Assembly (NCBI GenBank): GCA_030148425.1
Contig: JASBTM010000003.1
Coordinates: 310,001-374,000, forward strand
Length of the DNA: 64,000 nucleotides
Reading direction: 5' to 3'
DNA from: Hyphomicrobium sp.
Lineage (GTDB): Bacteria; Pseudomonadota; Alphaproteobacteria; Rhizobiales; Hyphomicrobiaceae
The translations under genes and the position numbers were made by a program. Numbering within the stretch: the stretch's first letter is position 1; each line of letters starts with the position of its first letter. This document shows, one piece after another, positions 54,742-63,004 of this stretch. The notes under the pieces were generated by a model. That model was not told the origin of the DNA. It made no database searches and saw only the letters and a list, made by a program, of their open reading frames with translations.

Positions 54742-55500
54742 ATGAACGAACTCGTGGTGGCTTCAGCCACGACCCAGAGAGAGGGCGCTCGCCCTCTCGA
54801 TGCGGTTTCGTTTGCGGACGTCAAGTACTCGTGGCCGGGGCCGTCGCCGTTCACGCTTACGATTGAAACGTTCGAACTTCGGCGCGGCGAGAAGCTTCTG
54901 CTTCTTGGGCCGTCGGGAAGTGGCAAGAGCACGTTTTTGAGCCTGCTCGCGGGGATCGTCGTTCCGGACCAGGGACGGATCGACATCGCGGGGACAGACA
55001 TGGCGAAGCTCAGCGGCGCGGCACGCGACAGGTTTCGAGTCGATCACTTCGGCATCATCTTCCAGATGTTCAATCTGTTGCCGTACGCGTCCCTGATCGA
55101 CAACGTTCTTCTGCCGCTGCGTTTCTCGAAGACGCGGCGCGACAACGCCCTTCGCGAAGGTTCGCTCGATATTGTTGCGAAGCGCATGCTTTTGGCGCTG
55201 GGTCTCGATGAGACGGTGATTGCGACGAGCAAAGCTTCGAGTTTGAGCGTTGGGCAGCAGCAGCGTGTTGCCGCCGCGCGAGCGTTGATCGGTGCGCCGG
55301 AAATCATCGTCGCGGACGAGCCGACTTCGGCGCTCGACCGCAATACGGAAGGGGCGTTTCTGAAACTTCTTTTCACGCAGAGCGAAGAAGTCGATGCAAG
55401 CGTCATCATGGTGAGTCACGACGAGAGCCTAGAAGAACATTTCGATCGCGTCGTACGACTAACGGACATCGCGGTATCGCAGCGGGGTGTGCTCTCATGA
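54742..55500 (+). CDS. ABC transporter ATP-binding protein (LolD/MacB-like)
   Basis: A 252-residue ATPase of the MacB/LolD subfamily. Walker A is LLGPSGSGKST, the Q-loop is GIIFQMFNLLPYASL, the signature is SLSVGQQQRVAAARALIGAP core, Walker B is IIVADEPTSALD and the H-loop is VSHDE. It is joined by a 4-nt ATGA overlap to the FtsX-type permease gene and lies 2 nt after the ZrgA-like gene. The pair corresponds to the ABC part (zrgB/zrgC-like) of a zinc-related operon. The mechanotransmission type means substrate import through the membrane is not certain. Confidence 0.9.
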   Translation: MNELVVASATTQREGARPLDAVSFADVKYSWPGPSPFTLTIETFELRRGEKLLLLGPSGSGKSTFLSLLAGIVVPDQGRIDIAGTDMAKLSGAARDRFRVDHFGIIFQMFNLLPYASLIDNVLLPLRFSKTRRDNALREGSLDIVAKRMLLALGLDETVIATSKASSLSVGQQQRVAAARALIGAPEIIVADEPTSALDRNTEGAFLKLLFTQSEEVDASVIMVSHDESLEEHFDRVVRLTDIAVSQRGVLS

Positions 55501-56756
55501 TGATTGTGCGTCTCGCATTGCAATCGCTGCTCAACCGTTGGGTGACGGCGTTGCTGACGGTCCTCGCGATTGCGATGAGCGTCATGCTTCTGCTTGGTGT
55601 GGAGAAGGTTCGCACCGGCGCCCGCGAGAGTTTCGCGGATACGATATCGGGAACGGACCTGATCGTCGGAGCGCGAAGCGGCAGCCTCAATTTGCTGCTC
55701 TACTCTGTTTTTCGCATAGGCAACGCTACGAACAACGTGACGTGGAAGAGCTATCAGGACATCGCCAGCATGCCGGAGGTGTCCTGGATTGTGCCGATGT
55801 CGCTCGGCGATAGCCATCATGGCTTTCGCGTTCTCGGCACCAACACTGATTACTTTTCGCATTACAAATTCCGCCACGGCCAGAGCATGACGTTCGCTTC
55901 CGGCGGACCGTTCAAGGATTTGTTCGATGCCGTGATCGGTGCTGATGTCGCCGAACAACTCGGTTACAAAGTCGGCGACAAGATCGTCGTGGCGCACGGC
56001 GTCGGCTCGATCTCGTTCGTCGAGCATGCGGACAAGCCGTTCCGCGTCTCGGGCATCCTGGCCAAGACGGGAACGCCGATCGATCGCACGGTGCACGTCA
56101 GCCTTGAGGCCATCGAGGCTATTCACATCGACTGGCAGAATGGCGCGCCCGTGCCAGGAGAAAGCATTTCGGCGGATCAAGTTCGGCAGATGAATCTCAC
56201 GCCTCGGGCGATTACCGCTGCGCTGGTTGGGCTCAAATCCAAGCTTGCGACGTTCAAGGTGCAACGACGGATCAACGATTATCAGGAAGAGCCGCTGTCG
56301 GCGATCATGCCCGGCGTGGCGCTGCAGGAACTCTGGGGTCTTGTCGGAACGGCGGAGACTGCGCTCTCGGTCGTGTCGGCCATGGTTGTTGCGACGGCGC
56401 TCCTCGGCATGGTGACGATGATCCTGACGACGCTCAATGAGCGGAGACGTGAGATGGCGATATTGCGATCTGTCGGTGCAACTCCCGCGACGGTGCTCGG
56501 GCTCTTGGCGGCGGAGGGCGGATTGCTGACTCTTGCCGGCGTCGTGCTTGGGACGGTTGGGCTTTATGCCGGACTCTGGCTGGCGCAGCCTTACATCGAT
56601 CATACCTACGGCCTCAGTCTCGCGATCGATCCGCCACGTCCTGACGAGTGGTTGAAGCTCGTGTCAATCGTCGTCGCTGGTTTCTTTGCGGGCCTGCTTC
56701 CGGCGTTGCGCGCTTACCGGCTGTCGCTCGCAGACGGCATGATGGTCAGAATTTGA
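55497..56756 (+). CDS. FtsX/MacB-type ABC permease
   Basis: A 419-residue permease with one N-terminal TM helix (ALLTVLAIAMSVMLLLGV), a large periplasmic MacB-like domain (~45-285) and three C-terminal TM helices (~300-325, ~350-375, ~385-410). The cytosolic loop NERRREMAILRSVGATPATV is typical of the family. It works with the preceding ATPase. The partner ZrgA-like and DUF3299 proteins suggest a periplasmic zinc-handling complex rather than drug export. Confidence 0.88.
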   Translation: MMIVRLALQSLLNRWVTALLTVLAIAMSVMLLLGVEKVRTGARESFADTISGTDLIVGARSGSLNLLLYSVFRIGNATNNVTWKSYQDIASMPEVSWIVPMSLGDSHHGFRVLGTNTDYFSHYKFRHGQSMTFASGGPFKDLFDAVIGADVAEQLGYKVGDKIVVAHGVGSISFVEHADKPFRVSGILAKTGTPIDRTVHVSLEAIEAIHIDWQNGAPVPGESISADQVRQMNLTPRAITAALVGLKSKLATFKVQRRINDYQEEPLSAIMPGVALQELWGLVGTAETALSVVSAMVVATALLGMVTMILTTLNERRREMAILRSVGATPATVLGLLAAEGGLLTLAGVVLGTVGLYAGLWLAQPYIDHTYGLSLAIDPPRPDEWLKLVSIVVAGFFAGLLPALRAYRLSLADGMMVRI

Positions 56757-56780
56757 ATTCAAACCTCGATGGAGGCGAAC

Positions 56781-57353
56781 ATGTCATCGCATCTAACGAC
56801 CCTGTTCAGAGGCCTGCTGCTCCTCGCGCTCGGCGCGGGGGTTTCATCTGGCGTTGCCGCCGATTCAACGCGACAGCTCAAGTGGGCCGATCTCATTCCA
56901 AAGACTATGCCCGCCAATACCGTGCTGAAGTCGAAGACGTTCTTCGGTGGCTCCGTGCCCGTCACGGATGCGGGGCCGCCGCCTCCGCCTTTGCCCGAGG
57001 GCAACTTCATGTCGATCAAGCGGCGTCAGCCGGGAGATGATCGCCCGCCGGCGATCGTGCCTGAGCTCAACGGGCAGAACGTGTCGATCGGCGGGTATGT
57101 CGTACCACTCGATTTCGACTCGACGACCGTGAAGGAGTTTCTGCTCGTGCCATTCGTCGGCGCGTGCATTCACGTGCCGCCGCCGCCGGCCAATCAAATC
57201 ATTTACGTCAAGGCGGACAAGGGATTCGAGGTTGGCGGCCAATTCGATCCCGTCACGGTGGTGGGCAAAATTAACACGACCGTTGCGTCTACCGGCCTGG
57301 CGGACGCGGGGTACACGCTGGTCGCAGACAGCGTAACGCCGCGCAAGGAATAG
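56781..57353 (+). CDS. DUF3299 family exported protein
   Basis: A 190-residue protein whose ATG 56781 has GGAGG 5 nt upstream. An earlier in-frame codon at 56769 has none. A signal peptide covers ~1-27 (LLLLALGAGVSSGVAA). The DUF3299 core follows at ~85-185, with VSIGGYVVPLDFDSTTVKEF core and the strongly conserved PFVGACIHVPPPPANQIIYV. The Cys/His in that segment could bind metal. Members cluster with ZrgA-like and FtsX-type genes in several proteobacteria. It ends the operon; a hairpin follows. Confidence 0.87.
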   Translation: MSSHLTTLFRGLLLLALGAGVSSGVAADSTRQLKWADLIPKTMPANTVLKSKTFFGGSVPVTDAGPPPPPLPEGNFMSIKRRQPGDDRPPAIVPELNGQNVSIGGYVVPLDFDSTTVKEFLLVPFVGACIHVPPPPANQIIYVKADKGFEVGGQFDPVTVVGKINTTVASTGLADAGYTLVADSVTPRKE

Positions 57354-57390
57354 CTTGTCGCGCCGCAGTCGGAGCAAGAAATTTTACTGA

Positions 57391-57417
57391 GAGAGCAGCA
57401 ACGGGATTGCTGTTCTC
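57391..57417 (+). terminator. Candidate terminator after zrg-like operon
   Basis: GAGAGCAGCAA and TTGCTGTTCTC form an 11-bp stem with one mismatch and a 5-nt loop, 38 nt after the DUF3299 stop. A TTTTT occurs ~15 nt later, so termination is plausible. Confidence 0.55.
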
Positions 57418-57465
57418 GATATTCAGCGTTTTTCGGCGATGATATTTTGCTCTAGGCGACGTCTG

Positions 57466-57490
57466 ATAAGCTCAGCAATTCTTCTTCGTT
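57466..57490 (+). repeat. Sulfate-locus 25-bp element, copy 1 (upstream of sbp)
   Basis: The 25-bp element consists of ATAA then the core GCTCAGCA followed by ATTCTTCTTCGTT. It ends 64 nt before the sbp ATG. It differs from copy 2 at 2 of 25 positions. It may be an operator, promoter part or leader-RNA element. Confidence 0.85.
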
Positions 57491-57554
57491 CCTGGAGAAA
57501 GCAGCGGTCGATAGGTTCACCCTCAGGTTAACGCACACCCTGAGAGGTTTACTT

Positions 57555-58589
57555 ATGTCACTCATCAATCTGACGCGCAGATCGGCAATTGGCGCCGCGC
57601 TGGGCCTGGGGCTTGTCGGATTCTCCGGCTTGGCATCGGCCAAGGATATCTCGCTTCTCAACGTCTCTTACGATCCCACGCGCGAGCTTTATCAGGCCTA
57701 CAATCAGGCCTTCGCGAAATACTGGAAAGAGAAGACGGGCGACAACGTCACGATCAAGCAGTCGCACGGTGGTTCCGGCAAGCAGGCCCGCTCCGTCATT
57801 GACGGGATCGATGCCGACGTCGTGACGCTGGCTCTCGCGGCCGACGTCGACGCGCTGCATAAGAACGGCAATCTCGTTCCTGCCGATTGGATCAAGCGTC
57901 TACCGGACAATTCTGCGCCGTACACGTCGACGATCGTCTTCCTTGTCCGCAAGGGCAATCCGAAAGGCATCAAGGATTGGCCGGATCTTACGAAGCAAGG
58001 CGTTGAAGTCGTAACGCCTAATCCGAAGACGTCGGGCGGCGCGCGTTGGAACTATCTTGCAGCCTGGGGCTATGCGCTGAAACAGCCCGGCGGCGACGAA
58101 CAGAGCGCGAAGGATTTCGTCGGCAAAATCTACAAGAACACGAAGGTGCTGGATTCCGGCGCTCGCGGTTCGACGACGACATTCGTCGAACGCGGCATCG
58201 GCGATGTGCTGATCGCTTGGGAAAACGAAGCCTATCTTTCGCTGAAAGAACTTGGGCCGGATAAGTTCGAGATCGTCACGCCTTCGATTTCCATTCTTGC
58301 CGAGCCGAATGTCGCTGTTGTTGACAAGGTCGTCGACAAGCGCGGCACTCGCGAGGTGGCCGAAGAATATCTGAAGCATCTCTACAGCGAGGAAGGCCAG
58401 GAGATCGCGGCGAAGAACTATTATCGCCCGCGCGATGAGAAAGTCGCGGCGAAGTACGCCAGCCAGTTCGCGCCGGTGAAGACCTTCACGATCGACGATG
58501 TGTTCGGCGGATGGTCGAAGGCCCAGGCGAAGCACTTTGGCGACGGTGGTGTCTTCGATCAGATCTATACGCCGGGCAACAAAAGCTGA
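57555..58589 (+). CDS. sbp: Sulfate ABC transporter substrate-binding protein
   Basis: Periplasmic sulfate (or thiosulfate) receptor for the CysTWA importer. The 344-residue protein has an export signal with paired Arg ([20 protein letters not shown] core, cleavage near ASA). The mature start [20 protein letters not shown] core, [20 protein letters not shown] core, [20 protein letters not shown] core and [17 protein letters not shown] are classic Sbp/CysP segments. GAGAGG precedes the ATG. The permease genes lie 3.6 kb downstream, separated by a hydrolase, porin and regulator. Copy 1 of the 25-bp element is upstream. Confidence 0.95.
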   Translation: MSLINLTRRSAIGAALGLGLVGFSGLASAKDISLLNVSYDPTRELYQAYNQAFAKYWKEKTGDNVTIKQSHGGSGKQARSVIDGIDADVVTLALAADVDALHKNGNLVPADWIKRLPDNSAPYTSTIVFLVRKGNPKGIKDWPDLTKQGVEVVTPNPKTSGGARWNYLAAWGYALKQPGGDEQSAKDFVGKIYKNTKVLDSGARGSTTTFVERGIGDVLIAWENEAYLSLKELGPDKFEIVTPSISILAEPNVAVVDKVVDKRGTREVAEEYLKHLYSEEGQEIAAKNYYRPRDEKVAAKYASQFAPVKTFTIDDVFGGWSKAQAKHFGDGGVFDQIYTPGNKS

Positions 58590-58855
58590 TCCCTGAAGAG
58601 CATTTGAATTCGCGCGTCGCTCCGTCTGATACCGGAAAGCTCCTCCAATCCTCCCGGTGTCGGATGGGGCGACGTGCGAAGCAGGTTGACGAACGGCACT
58701 TCAAGTCAAGGAAAGCAGAGCAATGGGGATGCGAAGGCCTGACCGGGAAAGAGGTTGTTGAAGCTGCCCTCTTTCCGCCGATCATCGCTGCCGAGCAGCG
58801 AATTGAACCCGTCGCCACGCCCGCCGAAGGGCCCTGCACTTGAAGGACGATTTTT

Positions 58856-59593
58856 ATGTCGACAACTCTCATTGTTCCCGGATTGAGGTCGAGCGGCCCG
58901 ACGCATTGGCAAACCTGGATCGAACGCCGTGTCGCGGGCAGCATCCGCGTGACGCAGCGTGACTGGAACGATCCGCATCTCCCAGACTGGTCGAGCCGTA
59001 TTCGCCGGGAGATCGTGCGCGCCGAAGGACCGATCTTCGTTGCGGCGCACTCATTCGGAGTTCTAGCCACTGTACAGGCGGCGAGCGATCACGCAGACCG
59101 AATCAGTGGTATTCTGCTGGTTGCTCCAGCCGATCCTGAGCGCTTTGGGGTGGAAGAATTCCTGCCGACGAAACCTTTGGGATTTCCCACGATCGTGGTC
59201 GCGAGCACCAACGACCCTTGGATGTCTTTGGACAGCGCCCGCCGGTGGGCAGGGCTTTGGGGAGCCGAGCTCGTCAATCTCGGCGCGGTGGGGCACATCA
59301 ATTCCGAGACGGGCTTCGGTCCTTGGCCGGAGGCGTTGAGCCTCCTTGAAAGGCTGCACCGTGCAGCGGAAATTCGTTCGGCATCTGAACGCCTTGCTGC
59401 GCTGAGTCTGGCTCAAGTTCAACCGATTCGACGGGACTGGCTGACGCGTAGACGACAGTCGCTCAGCCGCGTCGGAGCAGGCATAGACAACCGCGACCTC
59501 GGGCGTGCGGCGGCACTACTGCGCTCGGCGGGTTGGACGGTAGAAGGACCAGAGTCCAAGATCGCAGGTTGCAAGATAGCCACTCCACTATGA
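58856..59593 (+). CDS. RBBP9/YdeN-type serine hydrolase
   Basis: An alpha/beta hydrolase of the RBBP9/YdeN family, active in the cytosol on unknown esters. Of 245 residues the domain covers ~1-170, with the N-terminal LIVPGLRSSGPTHWQTW, the nucleophile Ser in FVAAHSFGVLATVQ, the acid in VASTNDPWMS and the His in GAVGHINSETGFGPWPE. An extra ~75-residue Arg/Ser-rich C-terminal part is beyond the family norm and may be a frame read-through or a lineage extension. It lies between sbp and the porin gene; a link to sulfur-ester use is possible but not shown. Confidence 0.85.
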   Translation: MSTTLIVPGLRSSGPTHWQTWIERRVAGSIRVTQRDWNDPHLPDWSSRIRREIVRAEGPIFVAAHSFGVLATVQAASDHADRISGILLVAPADPERFGVEEFLPTKPLGFPTIVVASTNDPWMSLDSARRWAGLWGAELVNLGAVGHINSETGFGPWPEALSLLERLHRAAEIRSASERLAALSLAQVQPIRRDWLTRRRQSLSRVGAGIDNRDLGRAAALLRSAGWTVEGPESKIAGCKIATPL

Positions 59594-59715
59594 CAGAAAC
59601 CAACAGTTGGTGCGCTGAGCAATTGACAGGACTCGGCAGTTCCAAAGAAAGTTATTGAAATCAAAGCGCTAGACAGAAGCGAAATCTGTCCAAACAGACG
59701 GGGGTCTGAAGTCAA

Positions 59716-61050
59716 ATGAATCGGGTGTGGGGAATGAAGGGTACGTGGCGGTATGGGGCCGCCGCGCTGTTGATCGGAGGGTGGGCAATGCCTGCCGCCG
59801 CGGCGGATCTCGGGGGAGATTGCTGCGCCGATCTTGAAGAACGCGTGGCGGAACTGGAAGCGACGACGGCGCGCAAAGGTAATCGGAAAGTCAGCCTGAC
59901 AGTTTCCGGCTGGGTCAACGAAAACGTCATGTGGTGGGACGACGGCCACGAGAGCAACGCCTACGTCGGCACAAACCCGGTTGAGCAATCGCGCGTCCGA
60001 TTTGTCGGCGAAGCTAAAATCGTCAACGATTGGTCGGCGGGCTATACGCTTGAGATCGGCGTATGGGGCGCCAACGCTTCACGGTGGAATCAGGACAGCC
60101 CCGATGGATCCACAGGTGCGAACTCGCTCGTAGTTCGTAAGAGCAGCTGGTTCATCAAGAGCAACACCTACGGCAAGGTTTCGGTTGGTCAGGACTCAAC
60201 CGCCACGTACCACTTGCTCGATGACGCCGACACGACCCTCACGCGTAACTTCTACGATGCGGAAGGCGCGCCGGACTATATCCAAAACTTCTTCCTGAGG
60301 CAGAAGAACGGGGCGCGGGTTGGCAACAATCTCACATGGGGCAACATTCTCCGCGGCTTCAACAACTCGACTCCTGGCGATGACGGGCGTCGCAATATCG
60401 TTCGCTACGACACGCCTACGGTTGCTGGCTTCAGCATTGCAGCGGCTTGGGGCGAGGACGATATCTGGGATATGGCCCTGATCTACAAGAACACGTTCGG
60501 CGATTTCAACTTCAACGCCCGAGCAGGCTACGGTCAGAGCACCGACGGTGCATCGACGCCGTGCCACGGCTCCAGCACTGCGCCGGACAATGCACTCAAC
60601 TGCGAATGGTGGGGCGTTTCGGCCTTGCTGCAGCACGTGCCTACAGGTCTTTACGTCTACGGCGGTTATGGCGACCAGAACGACGGCTCGAACAACCCGG
60701 TGATCGATGCTGCAATTCTAGAAAAAGACTCGCGGACCTGGTTCCTTCAGGGCGGCATCGAGAAGAAGTGGCTTCCGCTCGGAAAGACGAACGTCTTTGG
60801 TGAATATCGGCGCGACGAAGCTGGTTCTTTCGTTAGCATCAACGCTAACACTGGAGCGCCTTCAACCGTGACGCAGAATGCCAACGTCGACTTCTGGGCG
60901 GTTGGCGCCGCGCAGAATATCGAGGCAGCCGAGACGACCTTCTATCTCGTCTATCAGCACACCGACGGCGACGTGGTGCTCGGAAACGGTTCTTCTCCGG
61001 ACCTTTCCTCGTTCTCACAAGTCATCGGCGGCGCGAAGATCAACTTCTGA
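59716..61050 (+). CDS. Outer-membrane porin
   Basis: A 444-residue beta-barrel protein with a signal peptide (residues ~1-29, ending PAAAA). A short Cys-pair/coiled-coil periplasmic element follows (GGDCCADLEERVAELEATTA), then about sixteen amphipathic beta strands typical of alphaproteobacterial porins (VSLTVSGWVNENVMWWDDGH first). It ends with a Phe (GGAKINF), the usual assembly signal. Its place between sbp and cysTWA suggests it helps sulfate or sulfonate cross the outer membrane, an inference from location. A partial match to the 25-bp element lies ~90 nt upstream (59614-59624). Confidence 0.9.
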   Translation: MNRVWGMKGTWRYGAAALLIGGWAMPAAAADLGGDCCADLEERVAELEATTARKGNRKVSLTVSGWVNENVMWWDDGHESNAYVGTNPVEQSRVRFVGEAKIVNDWSAGYTLEIGVWGANASRWNQDSPDGSTGANSLVVRKSSWFIKSNTYGKVSVGQDSTATYHLLDDADTTLTRNFYDAEGAPDYIQNFFLRQKNGARVGNNLTWGNILRGFNNSTPGDDGRRNIVRYDTPTVAGFSIAAAWGEDDIWDMALIYKNTFGDFNFNARAGYGQSTDGASTPCHGSSTAPDNALNCEWWGVSALLQHVPTGLYVYGGYGDQNDGSNNPVIDAAILEKDSRTWFLQGGIEKKWLPLGKTNVFGEYRRDEAGSFVSINANTGAPSTVTQNANVDFWAVGAAQNIEAAETTFYLVYQHTDGDVVLGNGSSPDLSSFSQVIGGAKINF

Positions 61051-61107
61051 TACGAACTGCTGCCGGTTTCGGCGGTTACGAAAATCTGACCCTCCCGTCA
61101 GACTCCT

Positions 61108-61142
61108 GCGAGAAGAGGGACCGACATGGTCCTCCTTCTCGC
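61108..61142 (+). terminator. Hairpin after porin gene
   Basis: GCGAGAAG...ACC and its complement form a 15-bp stem with two mismatches and a GACAT loop, 58 nt after the porin stop. A weak T-stretch (CATTTCC) follows. It is a probable terminator, isolating the porin from the regulator gene. Confidence 0.65.
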
Positions 61143-61199
61143 CATTTCCATAGTATCCGGGCCGCTTGAGCTACGCTCGCCAGCCCTGCCATTTGGCTC

Positions 61200-61224
61200 A
61201 TAAGCTCAGCACTTCTTCTTGGTT
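61200..61224 (+). repeat. Sulfate-locus 25-bp element, copy 2 (upstream of XRE-cupin gene)
   Basis: ATAA, GCTCAGCA, then CTTCTTCTTGGTT: 23 of 25 positions as in copy 1. It ends 62 nt before the regulator's ATG at 61287, the same distance as copy 1 from sbp within 2 nt. Confidence 0.85.
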
Positions 61225-61286
61225 CTGCCGATATCGTTGGTCGGTTATCCGTATTCACAGAGGCTCAAGCAACTGTGGGCGGTGTG

Positions 61287-61934
61287 ATGGCGATAGCGAT
61301 GGCAAGAAAAGAAGAAACCCCGCATCTTCAAAACGCGGAGAGCATTCCGACGAAGTTGTCCTTGATTGTCGGGGAAAATCTCCGCCACTTGCGCCGAAAA
61401 CACGGCTTGTCTCTCGAGCAGCTTTCCAGCTTGTCAGGTGTCAGCCGCGCTATGCTCGGACAAATCGAAACGGGCAAAAGTGCTCCGACGATCAACCTCT
61501 TGGGACGTATTGCCGAAGCGCTCAAGGTATCGGTCGCCAGCTTAATTTCAAATCCTGGGGCAGCTGGAACGGTCGTCGTACCGCGCGACAGAGCCACCAT
61601 CGTTACCTCGGGCGAGGGCGGCTTCATCAGCCGCGCGCTCTTTCCTTGGGGCGATCCGCAGACCGTGGAAATTTACGAGGTAACGATCGGATCGGCGCAC
61701 GACGAAGCGTTCGCTGCGGCATCGCCCGGCACCAAGAAAAGTCTGGTTCTGCTATCGGGTGAGCTCTTAGTGACGGTGGGAGAAGATTCTCCCGCGCGGC
61801 TCTGTAATGGCGATGCCATCCTCTTTAACGCCGATGCGCCGCATCACTTTCACAATACGGGCGAGGCTGAAGCAAAGGCGTTTCTGGTGGTGACGGCGCT
61901 CGATGGCGCGAACTCCCGCAGCCGGCAACTCTGA
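61287..61934 (+). CDS. XRE-cupin transcriptional regulator, SutR-like
   Basis: A two-domain regulator. Residues ~25-85 form an XRE helix-turn-helix (LRHLRRKHGLSLEQLSSLSG core, VSRAMLGQIETGKSAPTINL). Residues ~125-210 form a cupin (LLSGELLVTVGEDSPARLCN core, ILFNADAPHHFHNTGE). The layout matches E. coli SutR/YdcN, linked to sulfur use, and other small-ligand regulators. I use ATG 61287, 215 residues; 61275 (GTG) and 61299 are alternatives. It has copy 2 of the 25-bp element upstream and lies between porin and cysT, so it probably controls this locus, including itself. Confidence 0.9.
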   Translation: MAIAMARKEETPHLQNAESIPTKLSLIVGENLRHLRRKHGLSLEQLSSLSGVSRAMLGQIETGKSAPTINLLGRIAEALKVSVASLISNPGAAGTVVVPRDRATIVTSGEGGFISRALFPWGDPQTVEIYEVTIGSAHDEAFAAASPGTKKSLVLLSGELLVTVGEDSPARLCNGDAILFNADAPHHFHNTGEAEAKAFLVVTALDGANSRSRQL

Positions 61935-61971
61935 CGCTCGCTTCTCTTCAATTCTCTCATTCGGCAATCGA

Positions 61972-61996
61972 AAATGCTTAGCAACTCTTCTTCGTT
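61972..61996 (+). repeat. Sulfate-locus 25-bp element, copy 3 (upstream of small ORF/cysT)
   Basis: Core GCTTAGCA followed by ACTCTTCTTCGTT; 19 of the 21 core positions match copy 1, while the first four bases diverge. It ends 61 nt before the ATG of a 31-codon ORF that precedes cysT. Confidence 0.85.
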
Positions 61997-62057
61997 AGAG
62001 GGGCGCGGCCTCTCACATAATGTGCGCACCGTTCGCTTTAACGGAAAACCGGAAACG

Positions 62058-62153
62058 ATGATGCCGAAAACCCTTCCTTTTGCCGCGACGCTCGCTTGGC
62101 TGAGCGTGATCGCCGTCGCGGGTTTCGTCGCCGGCCTCACGATCCTGGTCTAG
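62058..62153 (+). CDS. 31-residue hydrophobic peptide upstream of cysT
   Basis: An ORF of 31 codons, starting MMPKTLPFAATLAWLSVIAV, then AGFVAGLTILV and TAG. It is a single predicted TM segment. Its ATG lies 61 nt after copy 3 of the 25-bp element, the same spacing as for sbp and the regulator, and its stop is 14 nt before the cysT ATG. This supports translation, either as a small transporter-associated protein or as a leader ORF coupled to cysT. A second ATG follows immediately. I know no family for it. Confidence 0.6.
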   Translation: MMPKTLPFAATLAWLSVIAVAGFVAGLTILV

Positions 62154-62167
62154 GAAGCGAAAGAGAT

Positions 62168-63004
62168 ATGGCACGCAACATCAACAAGAGAGTGCTTCCT
62201 GGCTTCGGGCTATCACTCGGGTTCACGCTCGTTTACCTGTCGCTGATTGTCCTTATTCCCTTGTCGGCGGTCTTCTTCAAGACGGCTGGGATGACGCCCG
62301 CGGAATTCTGGGCGGCCGTCGCATCTCCGCGCGTAGTGGCTTCCTATAAGCTCACATTCGGAGCTTCGCTGCTGGCGGCACTGATCAACGCGGTCTTCGG
62401 ATTGCTGCTCGCATGGGGACTGACGCGCTACACTTTTCCCGGGCGCAAGATCGTCGACGCTCTGATCGATCTACCGTTCGCTTTGCCGACGGCGGTTGCT
62501 GGCATCGCGCTCACCGCCATCTACGCCAAGAATGGCTGGATCGGCGGTCTGCTGGAGCCTTATGGAATCCAAATCGCGTTCGGTCCGCCGGGCGTTCTCG
62601 TCGCGCTAACGTTCATTGGTTTGCCGTTCGTCGTCCGAACCGTTCAGCCGGTGCTTGAAGATCTCGAAACGGAGTTCGAGGAAGCGGCTGCGAGCCTCGG
62701 GGCGACGCGCTGGCAGGCGTTTCAACGCGTGGTGTTTCCGGCGCTCTTCCCCGCGCTTCTGACCGGCTTCGCATTGGCCTTCGCGCGGGCAGTCGGCGAA
62801 TATGGTTCGGTGATCTTCATCGCAGGAAACATTCCGATGGTGTCGGAGATCACGCCGCTGATCATCATCACCAAGCTCGAACAGTTCGACTATCGCGGCG
62901 CTACCGCCGTTGCGTCCGTCATGCTGGTGATCTCGTTCGTGCTGCTGTTGATCGTCAACGGATTGCAAGCATGGACCGCACGGCGGACCGGGAGGACTGT
63001 CTGA
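62168..63004 (+). CDS. cysT: Sulfate ABC transporter permease CysT
   Basis: One of two permeases of the sulfate/thiosulfate importer. From ATG 62168 (MARNINKRVLPGFGLSLGFT) it has 278 residues and six TM helices. The ATPase-contact EAA loop is visible as EFEEAAASLGATRWQAFQRV (core EAA---G), and DLPFALPTAVAGIALTAIYA core is typical. The frame remains open upstream to 62096 but overlaps the 31-codon ORF. Its stop overlaps the cysW ATG by 1 nt. Also called cysU. Confidence 0.95.
   Translation: MARNINKRVLPGFGLSLGFTLVYLSLIVLIPLSAVFFKTAGMTPAEFWAAVASPRVVASYKLTFGASLLAALINAVFGLLLAWGLTRYTFPGRKIVDALIDLPFALPTAVAGIALTAIYAKNGWIGGLLEPYGIQIAFGPPGVLVALTFIGLPFVVRTVQPVLEDLETEFEEAAASLGATRWQAFQRVVFPALFPALLTGFALAFARAVGEYGSVIFIAGNIPMVSEITPLIIITKLEQFDYRGATAVASVMLVISFVLLLIVNGLQAWTARRTGRTV

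Noticed and set aside
55416..56603. 395-codon open frame on the minus strand
   Set aside because: It is antisense to the FtsX-type permease, is Arg/His-rich and has no domain or ribosome site.
58511..58843. 110-codon plus-strand frame after sbp
   Set aside because: It begins inside sbp and lacks a ribosome site and protein-like composition; I regard 58590-58855 as non-coding.
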